Assembly: GCA_002698785.1 (NCBI GenBank) | Contig: PAAG01000060.1 | Span: forward strand, 62,001 to 126,000 | DNA from: Verrucomicrobiales bacterium | GTDB taxonomy: Bacteria > Verrucomicrobiota > Verrucomicrobiia > Verrucomicrobiales > DEV007 | DNA length: 64,000 bases | Reading direction: 5' to 3' | Part shown: one piece after another, positions 25,001 through 29,524 of the stretch | Layout of the letters: the number at the start of each line of letters is the position of its first letter | How positions within the stretch are numbered: the first letter of the stretch is position 1 | Position numbers and translations under genes: made by a program | Notes under the pieces: generated by a model | Database searches by the model: none | The model's input: the letters and a program-made list of their open reading frames with translations, nothing else | Told to the model about the DNA's origin: nothing

Positions 25001-28000
25001 ATGTCACTCTCGGTGCGGCAAGCTTTTTGACTGGTGAGACAGCCTCCTTCCAGGGGAACACGAGCCAGAACGGTCAGGATTTGAACTTGAGCCTGACAAT
25101 GGGGGCAACAAACTCCCTAGGACAACTCTTCGATATGGACGGAGGCCGCCTGCGCCTGTTGGGCGATACTCAGTTCGTTAACGAGGGAGATTTCGAAATC
25201 GGGGAGAACAGGGCTGTCGCGATCTATGGTAACAGCGCAGGAACGTCCTCTTTCGTTAACAATGGGACCTTCATTCACAATGGCTCGCAATTGAGACTCT
25301 ATATGGAGTTGATCAACGACGGGACATTGGTAATGGAAAACCCGGGAGGGAGCAGCGAGATCGCCTTCAAGGCACCAAGCGGAAATGGTCCGGGAGGTAT
25401 CGTTACGAATAACGGTGTCTTCAACATTACCGAAGCCGCGGCGCGTTTCGACGAGATCGGTTCGATCGTGAACGCCAACGGTGGAGTGATCAATTCATCC
25501 GGTGCGAGCGTCACCTTTGCTGAAGATCTGACTGTAACCAACCAATCGGGAGGGACTCTGAGCTTCGATGGTGGCACAGTCACCATAAATGACACAACAC
25601 TGACCAATGATTTGGGAGGCATCCTGAATCTCAATGACGGAAGCCTGTCATTGGTAAGCGGTGGTTCGGTAAGTAGTGCGGGAACCACCAATCTCATCGA
25701 TGTGGATTATGCCATCAACGGCACAGGGACATTTACGAACGAGGTAGGCGGAATATTCGACCTCTCACCGGATGCTACGGTGCGTGGAATGACGTTGAAT
25801 GCGATTCTTGCGAACGAAGGAACGATCAATTACTCGGATGGTGGACATTTCAACCTGTCCGGAACCGGTAGAATAGATAACGCGGGTCTTTTCGATCATA
25901 TCGACGGAAGTGGGAATGACAACTTCCACCTCAACGGACTCACCTTTAATAACCTCGCAGGTGGTACTTATCGTTTCCACGCGGGAGGAGATATAGAAAT
26001 CAGCGGCAACGGTGTGTTCAACAATGCGGGGCTTTTGGAACGGACGGCCACTGCGCCCGGAGATTCAGTGATCTTCGATTTTGGAACGGGTGCCAATGGC
26101 TATTTCAACAACTTGGATGGTGGCATTGTGAGATCTCTTGGCGGAATTCTGCATATCGCGGCTCAAGGCGGAAATACGTCCGACGCCGGGTCGCAGTGGA
26201 TTGCGGATGGTGGCGATCTTCGGATTGGTGGAATCTGGACGGGCACGTTGAATGGATCTTCCGCAAACGGAGGTCGCGTCGAAATCACCGATAACAGCAA
26301 CAATGAGTTCTTCGAGAACGTGACTGTCGGTGCAGGTGGGTTGACCGTCAATATCACAGGGGATGGTTTCCTTTGGGACGATTCTAACATCGATACCAAT
26401 GGTAACGCTTTCACGAATGCGGGAGTGATGGAGATCGCCGGTGCGGCGGCGAAGCAGCTTCAAGGTTCGGGGATGTTTGTTACTGCCGATGGAGGGACAA
26501 CGACTTTTGTTGGTGGAGCCACTGTAACTACGCCAGGAACGGCAAGCTTCCAGATTAACTCTGGAGGCACCGTCAACGGAGCTGGAACTTTTGAAGGCGA
26601 AGTCAACGGCGACGCAGGTTCACTGATCGAAACAGGTGGCGATCTGACCCTCGGTGACAGCGCAACGAACGCGTTCGCGACGGAAGGCAACATCATCGTG
26701 AACGCAGGGCATACCCTCACGCTGAACGATAGCAATGAAGCACTTTTGGGTGACGGTACGCTCGTTAGGGCCGGTGGTGTTCTCAATGCGCCGAATCATC
26801 TTGCGATGAGCAGTGGGGACGTCATCTCAGGCGGTGGAACGATTCAAGGGAATCTCGATGTTGGTTCAGGCACCGTTTCTCCGGGAGATACCGGTGACAG
26901 CACGCAGACGCTGACATTTATTGGAAATGTTAACGTTGGAGCTAACGGCACAGTTTCGATTGAGATCGACACTGAGAACCTCGGTGAATTTGACCTTCTT
27001 GACGTGACCGAAACCGTCACGCTCGATGCGAACTCACAACTCAACTTCACCGCAGGTGCGGGATTTGATCCAGCTCTTGGTGCTCCGATTGTATTTATCA
27101 GTAATGATGCTGCAGACGCTGTTATGGGGACCTTCGCCGGTTTCCCTGAGGGAGTCGCCGTGAACCTGAATGGGAATCGATATCATCTCACCTACGCGTG
27201 GAATCCGACCACCGGGTTGCGGAATGGAAACGATGTAGCAATTGTTCGCAACCGGATGCCAGAGGTTACCTTCGACGTGGCAAATACGACTGAGAATGTC
27301 GTCACAACGCTCACAGGGCAGATTGACAACGTTGACGGTGCAGATTCTCACACGATCACCATTGATTGGGGGGATGATAATGATGATCGTGACTCGATCT
27401 TCGACCTTCCCAATACCGCGAGTATCGACCCATCGAGTGGCGATCCTGCGGACTACACCTTCGCCAGTCGAGATGGAGCCGCTACACTTGTCGTCACGAG
27501 CATCGATCGGTTGAACGACGTTTTGAATTTCACAGCGGAGCACAACTACTTGGATGACGGGGCTGCAAATCCGAACTATCCCGGTAGCGACGGTTTGGGC
27601 ACAAACACCTTCACGGTAGAAGTCACAGTCGATGATGGCGAATTGAACGATTCCGAGCAGGATACCGACGTTACAGTCACAAACATCGATCCAGAAGTTA
27701 CCCTTCAGACGACGACCATCAATGAGAACGAAACGGCGTTCGTGCGGGGAACTCTCACCGATCCGGGTATACTCGACAGCCACCGCCTCACCATTGAATG
27801 GGATGATCCAAATAATTCCACGCCTTCGGTGTTCGATATTCCGGCCTTGTTTACCACTGACCCTGCAACTGGTATCAGGATGTCCACGTTGACCATTGGT
27901 CAGATCATTCCGGGATCAGACGGGAGCAGTCTCGAGATCATTGATATTCGTCCTGATACGGGCGAAATCGATTTTGAGGTCCGACACTTCTTCGTCGATG

Positions 28001-29379
28001 ATGGGGTGGACCCTGGGTTAAACGCATCGACGACATATGTGGCAGAAGACGGAACGGATTCGAGTGACAGCACTGTCATGGCGACCGTCCTCGATGATGA
28101 TGGAGGAAGTGGTACTGGCGACACCACAGTCACGGTAAATAATGTTGCGCCAGTCCCGGCGACAGATTCGGCGACTACGACAGAGGACGACACAGTTCTT
28201 ATCGATCTGGTAGCAGGTTCAACCGACGTGGGAACGCTCGACGATATCTTCCTCGACTCGATCGATACTGCGGGCACGATTGGTCGAGTCACGATCAATC
28301 CTGACAACACCACTGTTATCTACGATCCGCTTGATGCATTTCAAAGTCTCGCGAAAGGCGAAACGGCTACGGATACTTTCCGGTACACCCTAATTGATGA
28401 TGACGGAAGTATCACGATTCAGGAGGTCACCGTTACCATCATAGGGCAAAACGACGACCCGATACTGCAGGTTGATCGCGGCACTGTTTATGAGGGTGGA
28501 GTAGGAGGGCCGGAAGTAACCGTGGGGAACGCTCTTCGCAACGACAGTGATGGAGATAGCAGTGACACGCTTTCGGTTTCGAAGGTCACCTTCAATGGGG
28601 AAGCGTTCGACGGATCGACGAACCGTGGAGGAGAAGTCAGCAGAAACCGTCCCACTCGAGTCGATGGTGCATACGGGACGCTGCGTATCTCAGCTAATGG
28701 AAACTTCGTCTACAAGCTGGACAGCGAGTTGGCATCGACGAGGTCGCTTCGAGATGGCGATACCGTGTTCGAGGTGTTCACCTACACGGTAAGGGACTTC
28801 AACGGTGGAGTTGTTACCGAGAAAATTATCATCCAAGTCAATGGTGCTGATGGTGCTACGGTCAATGGTCTCCATCTAGTAGGTGGCTCGGACATACTTG
28901 AAGGATTCCGGATCGCTGAAAGGAGTTCGATTTTTGACTCCGATGACGAAGACGATGGCCTGCAGTCAATCTTGACCCTGATGCCAACTTATTCGGGCGT
29001 TGCTCCGTCGGGAACGATCATTACCGTCTCAATCTACACGGTCGATGGCGGTTTGATGTCGAATGGCACCACGACAGTCGTCTCAGATCTCACTGGTAAC
29101 TGGGTGGCGACAATGAACGGTCTCATTCTCGACGCGGAGACACCATACTTTGTGCAGATCGAGCAGCGGGCTCCTATGTGGGACGCCGGGACGCCGGGCG
29201 TCTTCCGTACCTACTTTGCTGCTCCAATTAATGGAACAATGTCCACCACTGAAGTGCTCACGGTTGATTCGATTTTCGGGCGGAGGCTCTCTTCTGTCGC
29301 GATGGACCAAATGAACAAGCAGAACGAGCATCCATTCGGCTCAAACGAGGACTGGCGCAATGCGAATGGCTTGCCCTGA
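4042..29379 (+). CDS. Giant LEPR-XLL surface/secreted repeat protein (8,445 aa)
   Basis: One uninterrupted frame of 25.3 kb. The basic N terminus has no classical signal peptide but carries the LEPR-XLL motif (LEPRVLFSG, residues 46-54) found at the start of very large exported proteins. An acidic stretch follows, then a zincin-like motif HEQGHILGLDH at 202-212. Next come a LamG/concanavalin-like domain (about 275-530, with WHHVAITFD), cadherin/VCBS-like segments (about 534-605 and 885-1030), and thousands of residues of autotransporter-associated beta-strand repeats of the type GSLTKxGxGTLTLSGxxxYTGxT. Parallel beta-helix-like modules starting YVDDAW recur about every 2 kb (12073, 14056, 16060). 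There is a duplicated 289-residue unit (from about 10180 and 11047), three MAM-like domains (19207-21526), three ITDIN-type modules (17884, 22137, 24653), then PKD-, cadherin- and VCBS-like domains and an unassigned C-terminal region of about 150 residues. I noticed no cysteine. It is most likely exported as an unfolded chain and held at the surface as an adhesin or matrix protein. The neighbouring TolC/SecA/HlyD genes are the obvious export candidates. Confidence 0.9.
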   Translation: MNRTKSSRRKRWYFARAMARAYREMLENRKRGRVSATRRTLFAEALEPRVLFSGTPMPVDPEMVEEAQDQESVAQTAELLTALEESGVDFSQADEGNDESISEEDLQRLAQEALSRWEETGLTQEQIDALESIEYVVADLEGTTIAAAEDNTIYIDTDAAGLDWFVDDTEWLDEEFVEIDGLLRSMDDSEIDGIDLLSVILHEQGHILGLDHVGEGEGLMDETFEIGERRLLEIGMVDGAEPFSLEGLHFASAPVANDDTSAEFTVSEDETLNSIAATYAGVVNASDPVVYWRLGDSDRSDGATAVNSANGASSLGASGNGTYLANHVEGMATVETDIDEVLDGPIEGGDAVHIDGDLKEGVGLAFSNNFPGAAVTFEGWFRGTVDTTSQPTLFSYEGAGQGNEFIAIISGSLQIYANGSNATTSISKNDLLDDEWHHVAITFDSTPVFDVGAGETVGTVQVYLDGVLADTVTHVNWDVPLVSSGQLVAGWEQDGALNNGGQSFQGYVGDVAEIAVYGSVLSETEIEQRITRPSTLLANDTDADPGDTVMLDLSSGTTVTSALGATVTLSPDGEFVYDPTSSPELQALGAGETANDAFSYLVTDGTPPPDFNGIAEDSFVSASDGSGESFYSTGNLDPDGPGANPGQSPIAGTTGFDDADGWDGTNTAIFQTRTGGLTHDLLSGEEDGRMRVRGGYDRLLDRPIDGGAPVSPTGEYFMSVLMERDTSDPIPGNASIGFGADANPNGGSRATGFYVGFEGNKIVAFAGGGSNTEVTIDILDTMEVGVTYLVVLQLETSAGPGGEDLLTAWYSREGDTGFTQAFTKVVVDTFSATTDLDYLKLESDGSSTQENTHYRSFDEVRLATSMRDLGLSFDTATVEVSVSGANDAPVANDDSNTASEAGGTNNSISGTNASGNVITDSVTGDSDADAGDTQAAGTLFVSNIAFQGTRFSGSTNTGGAIVSGDSAAIDGAYGTLTIHSDGSYIYRPNEAVMASVDAGVDPVEVFTYTLSDDEGATDEASLTINVTSADDVTTVVYVNDGWTRLSRGTPISNADIEASGSEAAVYGATAFATLSDAIAALDTTLPVTLIVNSGVYQDSLDFSGFTNDVTVKFVEGNSTIGGLEGGANVAIHLDDDAQHSFATVLTVNNSTDMEFSGVISGNGGVVSTGVGTLDLSGANTYFGETAVGRSLVEDFDAYGNGQSNEFRAVWETNSTGTLRIEEFPASSGNKVLAFGYEGGLDNPVLGQSTQFRGAHRELEDQVVEDGQTSVVTFDALLQSENGEWFYGLADGNIETGQARNLDGMRAFIGLVDNGSADGLLDLVANDNGSFVTIGAGSIAVDTFYEFELRVDHSTNTYTVFVDGFQQGVVLSFGASEDDLEYFMALGAGGARFDAMLDNLEIETSKSSTLLLTGSHTNGGASTVSEAATFGGTGTTDSDIVVEGTLAPGETASIESLDVGDLTFSAGATFEVQINGDGTTVGGSGNDVVNANGDVTLGAGIATLDISSLGSIPVGAHAYTLINNTSGSTTGFFKDTSGSPLAEGATVSVGGTDYTISYAGGDGNDVVLTYGQVFYVNADVASGGVADGDDELSGDQPGTSYQTINEALTAAATDEPLTLIINQGDYSLEDLDLSAFTEAVIIKLIEGNSSVGSLTGGGNVSIELGGVDGAHTIATTLSVGGGDFSGTIAGDGGLTKTGAGTFTLGGSAANTYSGLTTVSAGTFVLDKDAAGTDAVAGDILVEGGTLQWADSHQVADTATITQTDGTVSFSGESETFANFTRAGGFTETLGSGAVISITDTLNMSGGSSFNLNSPSTVMADTMVFTGGSIAIGGGSAKLHIGSGGLTMQGTAINMNGRDSQLVLDGDLTVLASSSSARIRHTSADAFTTGGLDLGGVNRTFNVADGTATVDLLIEVPILNGELTKEGDGLLQLTGANSYEGGTNINAGTLDVDGAIKGAPVSIASGATLSGSGTVDAAISGAVGSVIHPDGNIYLGDGSASGFFTLGTLQVDTGTTVTILDADQAELGTNSFIEGELLVLKPGAPSQLSVDFGRDSNGDNPLQSGFVGFNYNGDTNPGDKTESYSSDELAGTGNSVDVSILNPTHYRDYPAITSGPYVSQSNLLSDSVFRNTNGVMTLRLENLLDGEYEITTYHHNTTTNSGGVFNLSVTDGLQSDRVIGYGLTEAVEPTAPDSILIQTFRFTVVGGSSVDIMLEKTGGGFVNLNGFELASIPPGTIAIGSGDTLDVGGRVEAATVSLGDGATLTGGGDVDAAIEGAAGSTISSDGNLKLGDGSTDGFETEGELLVNHGDVVLLRDSDGALLGDNTIVDGFLRTETAALSIDFGASDENPLYEGFEGFSHVTATNPGDKTTSYANDVLAGTGNSVDVSILNPTHYRDYPTITSGDYVNQSDLLSDSVLRNTNGVMTLRLENLLDGEYEITTYHHSTGDFASSPGGEFNLTVTDGDSTDRVIGTGLIESLNPRDPASVLTQTFRFTVVGGSAVDIMIERTGGGHVNLNGFELFTLPTTGMATLSSGDRISGTGTVQMDLVSNGGSIRPGANDGSDVGTLTVAGDVILNGEFDVDLDGASADQVDVDGEVTVGGDLVLDVITEPTANLITLIKNDSSTGSTSGEFTSLNGVPTTLSDGASITLGSKTYRIFYNGGDGNDVVLAAAETPTTVYVDDAWTTGTNGGQVIADADLGSSGDQDAVFGVNAFATIADALAAVDTNGTIIINDGTYAESVTLADGKTIEVTGPDAAGTVVINSLSTNSGTEVILEGSSILEVGAGNGDMTFSGTVSGSGTLVKDGSGIHYLLNTGNSYSGGTVVRGGTLRIQSDAVLGAVPGSTDADNITLDGGTLKNNGPDVSLDANRGVTLGAAGGTFEVRTGTTFTVAGVVTGSGALSKIDGGTLLLSGANTYDGQTTISNGILKMGNNAALGSTVGKTVIQDGGTLDINGFRASGELVEVAGEGYVPAASDPLGAITNTGAQQTSAFNNIVLTDDATFSAPGLRWDIVGNMDMGGFTLTKIGTGGLYLKGLNITNGGSADIQQGTLVLEFTTDFDGNGTITVRTGAVLLLNRSEADNHEVGLVLEDGSTVRAGSFLGYEVSPSFSGDVFLVSGTANIQTNTGSTGSGGPGAAYSDLTLTGNISGPGALRKQGPRVLTLSGTNTYSGTTSVTSGTLLVNGDSSGATGAINVSNGSILGGTGTVGGVVTITSGTELQPGENGVGTLTIESNTIINGNLAFDIDGASADQLTVVGDATAGDDVTLSGTVTFNVVTDPTESLITVIDNDGTADSISTAFSNFAEGDTITLGTKSYRIFYNGGDGNDVVLVDAATPTVVYVDDAWVTGFNNGQVIADADLGTAGAQDAIFGVNAFGTLADALANATADATIIVNGGSYDETVSLTGTQTLEITGPDLAGSVTITGLSADAGTSIVLEGSSVLTLGNAADQVIAAVFSGTGDLVKQGTGQITLSGEGSSATGTTLVKAGILAWGANDSFPSGTVTVESGGTVDLTALSGNNNGATGTNGSNRAYVIEGTGSAGQGALINSSGSLVGTSTAISGLTLTGDATVNTPARLDVGGAVNLGTFTLTKIGSNTLAFRSTVNSPDGSIVVEAGRAYVENNDMTVDTISVSDGARFGMYNYSNNTRTVTANITFYGDSRLESDTNVEGNVRFAGTIHIDGGTLTIRDNFGSAGTDADYIIDSTISGTGTIILNGSNSNSPDDFLQLNGANTFSGVVQMAGSGPLLLGNELALQFATLDTGSSATDSVDFGTLTAATFGGLTGSDNIVLENASSAAVALSVGNNDSDTTYSGGLTGSGSLTKIGTGTLTLSGASSYTGVTSVSSGVLLVNGDNSGATGAIGVGSGAVLGGNGTVGGVVTVMTGAELQPGENGTGALTIESNTIINGDLAFDIDGASTDLLTVLGDATAGDDVTLSGTVTFNVISDPTASLITVIDNDGTADSISTAFSNLAEGDTVTLGTKSYRIFYNGGDGNNVVLVDATVPTTVYVDDAWATGFNNGQVIADADLGTTGAQDAVFGINAFATIADALAAVDTNGTIIINDGSYAESVTLNDGKTIEVTGPDAAGTVTIDSLSSVAGTEIKLEGTSTLVLGDPSTTNDAGVIEGILSGTGSLTKQGYGRLTLSGDNTYTGETLLSQGYLRITHENALGADSAGTRIDQSGADYSNVNQQVRLEVMGGIDVSEPLEFFNTGAGPSPNTLNSIGGDNTLSGAITLTDANGFRMRSSTGGSLTISGGITSNVNTSMIVNASNGSIHFTTNPIDLNNGTFYADAGGLTTISVSGNSWANTTVYNGTIRTDVDDAIPANSNLRVGGVGYTDGGNLDLNGTSQTVGSLASNSSNRVIGSWIMNSGGSQASLTINQSSNTTYYGGITGDVSITKSGTGTLTFDTSPTQPEASVLDFTGMTTISGGTLALSGDADLEGTSEISIAAGAIFDVSGRTGATYTFGSEINGEGTVAGALVLDASGDLQPGENNGDGVGLLTFSGGITIRGDFDVDVMGSSTAGTDYDSVVVTGAVDVTGGTLTLAGSADLSGLAIGSEILLVSNDDTDAVVGEFAGLPQGALVSLGGMEFAIDYQGGASDVNDIVLIAVGVAETRVEVVGGELVITDINSDSADELTISYDAVEDVYIINDPNLILTTSTMTGVTRADLNTIRVDASEVTAGIRFESAGGTVNQIAKVTVASLPNASTVSRPSVTGGLTINADEIEIGGDVATTGTQNYSGAVTLTTDVVLDGTDVTFSSTLDAVSDGAASLAVNTSANGVTTFGDTVGGIFDLSSLTTNADGSVVLGGSIRTTGDQTYNDEVSLIGNRSLNGSGGTITLGDLVTNNGNNLSVSARQIDVLGGIDGGGGHVSFTATNSGIHVVEDITTSGAGTIKMSSIAGGSTEGILIEGDLTTEFGAIELVGRSSSGVGVRIIDSAISTTGASTSGEVGGNITIIGRTSGSSSSVQLDIDSTSSVIAADGAITLKTISGDANIGGVVDAGAHLLTIVSGEDLNLNDVALVGGNIDLSADNDVNITSGTSISGPSSASGNVVLLSENFEGFSQGSTSPGANDIALDNGWENLHFETLDFVSDKGGTPSGNTGPGSDHTKGDSTGTFLYMETSSPREGEFARLLSPELDLSGQTGTMVEFFYHMYGENIGQLIVEGSSDGGTTWTGLSVIEGEQGNEWKKALIDLSQFDGSGTFQLRLTGVRGDGYQGDISLDDFRFFADSGDLLIEDFEDDTEFGQGPTSGARPQQVFNSDWSNVTVSDADEIDWTPDRGGTGSPDTGPDGQSNFGRDHTTGTTDGAYLYIETSSGVGSASLPHPAAQLYSPRIDLSDQSTASVEFYYHMFDNGRNEMGTLNVYGSSDGGQTWSAVPLFTVSGSQGNQWNLASIDLSSFAGSENFRLRVEGVAGTGYAGDISIDDFRIMGDPVGNTNITITADADGDKNGSGGTITMADGSTVNAGDGNVTLSADGDIVVSSVTTTATIIATSENGGILDGGDSGTDLTAGVLIATAKAGVGSGNELDTDVDNLEADGGSGGVAIANTGSLTIGETGAAIGVTGAGSVNISSTGDLTIAANTSVTGLGINLAADNNLNVLDGAQVNGLTSGQLLQEDFESFAEGSETAGASNIALGNGWINVQGSDELDWSPDAGGTPSGGTGPGSGSNTIGTDHTTGTTSGKYLYIETSDFPGSSGGYTAGVLQGQKATMHSPVIDLSQMDSATLEFWYYAFGGNILDATNPENSGRIEARVSTDGGITFSDVLLSVTDNSAEWQKAELDLSAYVGNNNVVIRIDGIAGPVDEQGGGSVGYQSDLAIDDFLISGVPKVSLSANTGAISMATNSTVDGGGGVVNFTADGDITVNRVTTTADVSLTSATGDIRDRGETPDVTGATVTYNGSVAPGISTSGTLRVEGNLELSNDDVLSLDINGTTPDSEHDQVVVTGTVSLGDALLELNFGSAPADGSSYVIVDNDSTDTISGTFQIVDEARGLVDLTEGSSFTAGGKVFTITYEGGTDSNDVVLTAVGEADTEVLIDVSGNLIINDINGESADAIEISVQNIDGFDYYVIRDLNATPLILTTSIGAGDANRVGASEIHVRVGAVTGGLDINTANPNESGAIDSVTISDHLFFSGPIEINAETVNLGASVIFNTPTLTINGSVNLGAHTLTTSVETGTSSINGSIVGTGNLEKRGAGRLDLAGAVGNTFTGLTTVSEGRLHLNNTGGNSIGGDLTITTGGMVTFGRSHQIVDTATVTMSDSGSVFNGTGVNGGQAGVTETFANFLVTGGVFNTSSGSWTITGAGSFTGGTGNTTMVGNSGTTLLSFGSLALVDMTSTSGLTPNSFTLYGNSTGRVSTMRVGSGGLTLDNSNLNLRRGSAGTLGSRLILDGDVTTIGTSPSTIREDTAGGTSGIVDIQLNGERVFNVGSGADLDISTGISDGSVAGALTKAGAGQLNLYGRVANTFTGDTNVNEGILRLDQNVGVDAIAGDIFVNTGGTLTMAADHQISDTAGITVDGGAITRWNTDETIAFYTQNSGGLPTSGNTGQVVVTGAMTLAGGNLLVINSITSATPASWTVGSASLTGADILIGGNNGTGNPPTTFTVGAGGLNMEGRTITLNRGSAGVEMILNGDFTGNGTNRIVASAAGAVDPELIIGNATRTFNVLSGTTTIDMEISGVGGSIVKSGAGILVLEADNTYSGTTSVTGGALLVNGTHSGGDNYTVASGAILGGNGTITPAATKTVTVNGILATGDPASAGGIGNLTVNSDIFINSQFQFQIDGANSDTLLLPLATSQVTLGGASALLVTDDTDPAAGTTILVIDNAGTDLVSNTFSGLVEGATVLDDDNDAYVISYAGGDGNDVVLFAGEAETNVGFNSSNGTITITDINNENADDISVTFDASANEWVITDPNLVLTTTGLSAGQFTRPDAYTVRIDASIVTGGVVINTTNTGVGDAADTVTIGSATGDPVVFPGALTVNAETIVFAGDVTLGAASFLTGETASFQGNTSQNGQDLNLSLTMGATNSLGQLFDMDGGRLRLLGDTQFVNEGDFEIGENRAVAIYGNSAGTSSFVNNGTFIHNGSQLRLYMELINDGTLVMENPGGSSEIAFKAPSGNGPGGIVTNNGVFNITEAAARFDEIGSIVNANGGVINSSGASVTFAEDLTVTNQSGGTLSFDGGTVTINDTTLTNDLGGILNLNDGSLSLVSGGSVSSAGTTNLIDVDYAINGTGTFTNEVGGIFDLSPDATVRGMTLNAILANEGTINYSDGGHFNLSGTGRIDNAGLFDHIDGSGNDNFHLNGLTFNNLAGGTYRFHAGGDIEISGNGVFNNAGLLERTATAPGDSVIFDFGTGANGYFNNLDGGIVRSLGGILHIAAQGGNTSDAGSQWIADGGDLRIGGIWTGTLNGSSANGGRVEITDNSNNEFFENVTVGAGGLTVNITGDGFLWDDSNIDTNGNAFTNAGVMEIAGAAAKQLQGSGMFVTADGGTTTFVGGATVTTPGTASFQINSGGTVNGAGTFEGEVNGDAGSLIETGGDLTLGDSATNAFATEGNIIVNAGHTLTLNDSNEALLGDGTLVRAGGVLNAPNHLAMSSGDVISGGGTIQGNLDVGSGTVSPGDTGDSTQTLTFIGNVNVGANGTVSIEIDTENLGEFDLLDVTETVTLDANSQLNFTAGAGFDPALGAPIVFISNDAADAVMGTFAGFPEGVAVNLNGNRYHLTYAWNPTTGLRNGNDVAIVRNRMPEVTFDVANTTENVVTTLTGQIDNVDGADSHTITIDWGDDNDDRDSIFDLPNTASIDPSSGDPADYTFASRDGAATLVVTSIDRLNDVLNFTAEHNYLDDGAANPNYPGSDGLGTNTFTVEVTVDDGELNDSEQDTDVTVTNIDPEVTLQTTTINENETAFVRGTLTDPGILDSHRLTIEWDDPNNSTPSVFDIPALFTTDPATGIRMSTLTIGQIIPGSDGSSLEIIDIRPDTGEIDFEVRHFFVDDGVDPGLNASTTYVAEDGTDSSDSTVMATVLDDDGGSGTGDTTVTVNNVAPVPATDSATTTEDDTVLIDLVAGSTDVGTLDDIFLDSIDTAGTIGRVTINPDNTTVIYDPLDAFQSLAKGETATDTFRYTLIDDDGSITIQEVTVTIIGQNDDPILQVDRGTVYEGGVGGPEVTVGNALRNDSDGDSSDTLSVSKVTFNGEAFDGSTNRGGEVSRNRPTRVDGAYGTLRISANGNFVYKLDSELASTRSLRDGDTVFEVFTYTVRDFNGGVVTEKIIIQVNGADGATVNGLHLVGGSDILEGFRIAERSSIFDSDDEDDGLQSILTLMPTYSGVAPSGTIITVSIYTVDGGLMSNGTTTVVSDLTGNWVATMNGLILDAETPYFVQIEQRAPMWDAGTPGVFRTYFAAPINGTMSTTEVLTVDSIFGRRLSSVAMDQMNKQNEHPFGSNEDWRNANGLP
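10180..10730 (+). repeat. 289-residue duplicated unit, copy 1
   Basis: Copy 1 of an internal duplication in the giant gene. It holds the signature GTGNSVDVSILNPTHYRDYP (codons from 10306) and LRLENLLDGEYEITTYHH, and ends near VNLNGFEL. The second copy lies exactly 867 nt downstream, in frame. The pattern DFG...GDKTxSY...YEITTYHH...VDIMLE suggests a beta-sandwich, perhaps carbohydrate-binding, but I cannot assign a family. Confidence 0.8.
11047..11612 (+). repeat. 289-residue duplicated unit, copy 2
   Basis: Copy 2 of the duplication, with the same signature from 11173 and only scattered substitutions. It is followed by a block ending in GGDGNDVVL, as is the case after many other modules of this gene. 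Confidence 0.8.
11760..12395 (+). repeat. Approximately 2-kb module, conserved block, copy 1 (divergent)
   Basis: The block runs from a DGASAD segment through YRIFYNGGDGNDVVL, YVDDAW (12073) and GQVIADADLG to KTIEVTGPDAAGTV. It is the most diverged of three copies: its first part matches the others only loosely, while the part after YVDDAW is close to copy 3. Confidence 0.75.
13534..14373 (+). repeat. Approximately 2-kb module, conserved block, copy 2
   Basis: This block starts with a beta-strand repeat (NTYSGTTSVTSGTLLVNG) and continues through ELQPGENG, TIESNTIING, STAFSNFAEGD, YRIFYNGGDGNDVVL and YVDDAW (14056). It is 1,983 nt from copy 1 and 2,004 nt from copy 3, measured at YVDDAW. Copies 2 and 3 share runs of identical DNA longer than 20 bases (for example starting at 13918 and 15922), which suggests recent duplication or gene conversion. 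Confidence 0.82.
15538..16380 (+). repeat. Approximately 2-kb module, conserved block, copy 3
   Basis: The same order as copy 2, with YVDDAW at 16060. Its beta-helix part (GTIIINDGSYAESVTL, KTIEVTGPDAAGTV) matches copy 1 better than copy 2, so it is a mosaic of the two. Confidence 0.82.
19207..19730 (+). repeat. MAM-like domain 1 in the giant protein
   Basis: The segment shows the MAM layout: an ENFEGF start, TGPGSDHTKGDSTGTFLYMETSS, LLSPELDLSG, VEFFYHMYG, QGNEWKKALIDLSQF and a closing GDISLDDFRF. The cysteines common in animal MAM domains are absent. Confidence 0.7.
19742..20338 (+). repeat. MAM-like domain 2 in the giant protein
   Basis: The same order as domain 1: IEDFEDD, TGPDGQSNFGRDHTTG, YLYIETSS, LYSPRIDLSD, VEFYYHMFD, QGNQWNLASIDLSSF and GDISIDDFRI. 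It follows domain 1 almost directly, so the pair reads as a tandem duplication. Confidence 0.7.
20881..21526 (+). repeat. MAM-like domain 3 in the giant protein
   Basis: QEDFESF, TGPGSGSNTIGTDHTTG, YLYIETSD, MHSPVIDLSQ, LEFWYYAFG, EWQKAELDLSAY and a closing SDLAIDDFLI. About 540 nt of other repeat sequence separate it from domain 2. Confidence 0.68.
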
Positions 29380-29524
29380 TGTGGTGTGATTCAAGCTAAT
29401 CCAATTTTAAAATGTGAGCCTCGCGAAAAAAGGAGAGGGAGGACTATCAGGTTGCTTTTCGAAGGTGATTCTTGTGGTCGTGTTATGTGTCTAGCAAGCT
29501 TCGCGGTCCGCAATGGTTCGAGAA

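Noticed and set aside
4000-29300. Many antisense open frames of 100-280 codons inside the giant gene (for example 7105-7932 and 27034-27783, minus strand)
   Set aside because: They mirror the Gly/Thr/Asp-rich composition of the plus-strand repeats; they show no domain and are explained by the codon bias of the true frame.
29380-29524. Possible terminator between the convergent giant and repeat-protein genes
   Set aside because: Only short palindromes (ATTTTAAAAT, GCGGTCCGC) are present, with no stable stem and no T-run.
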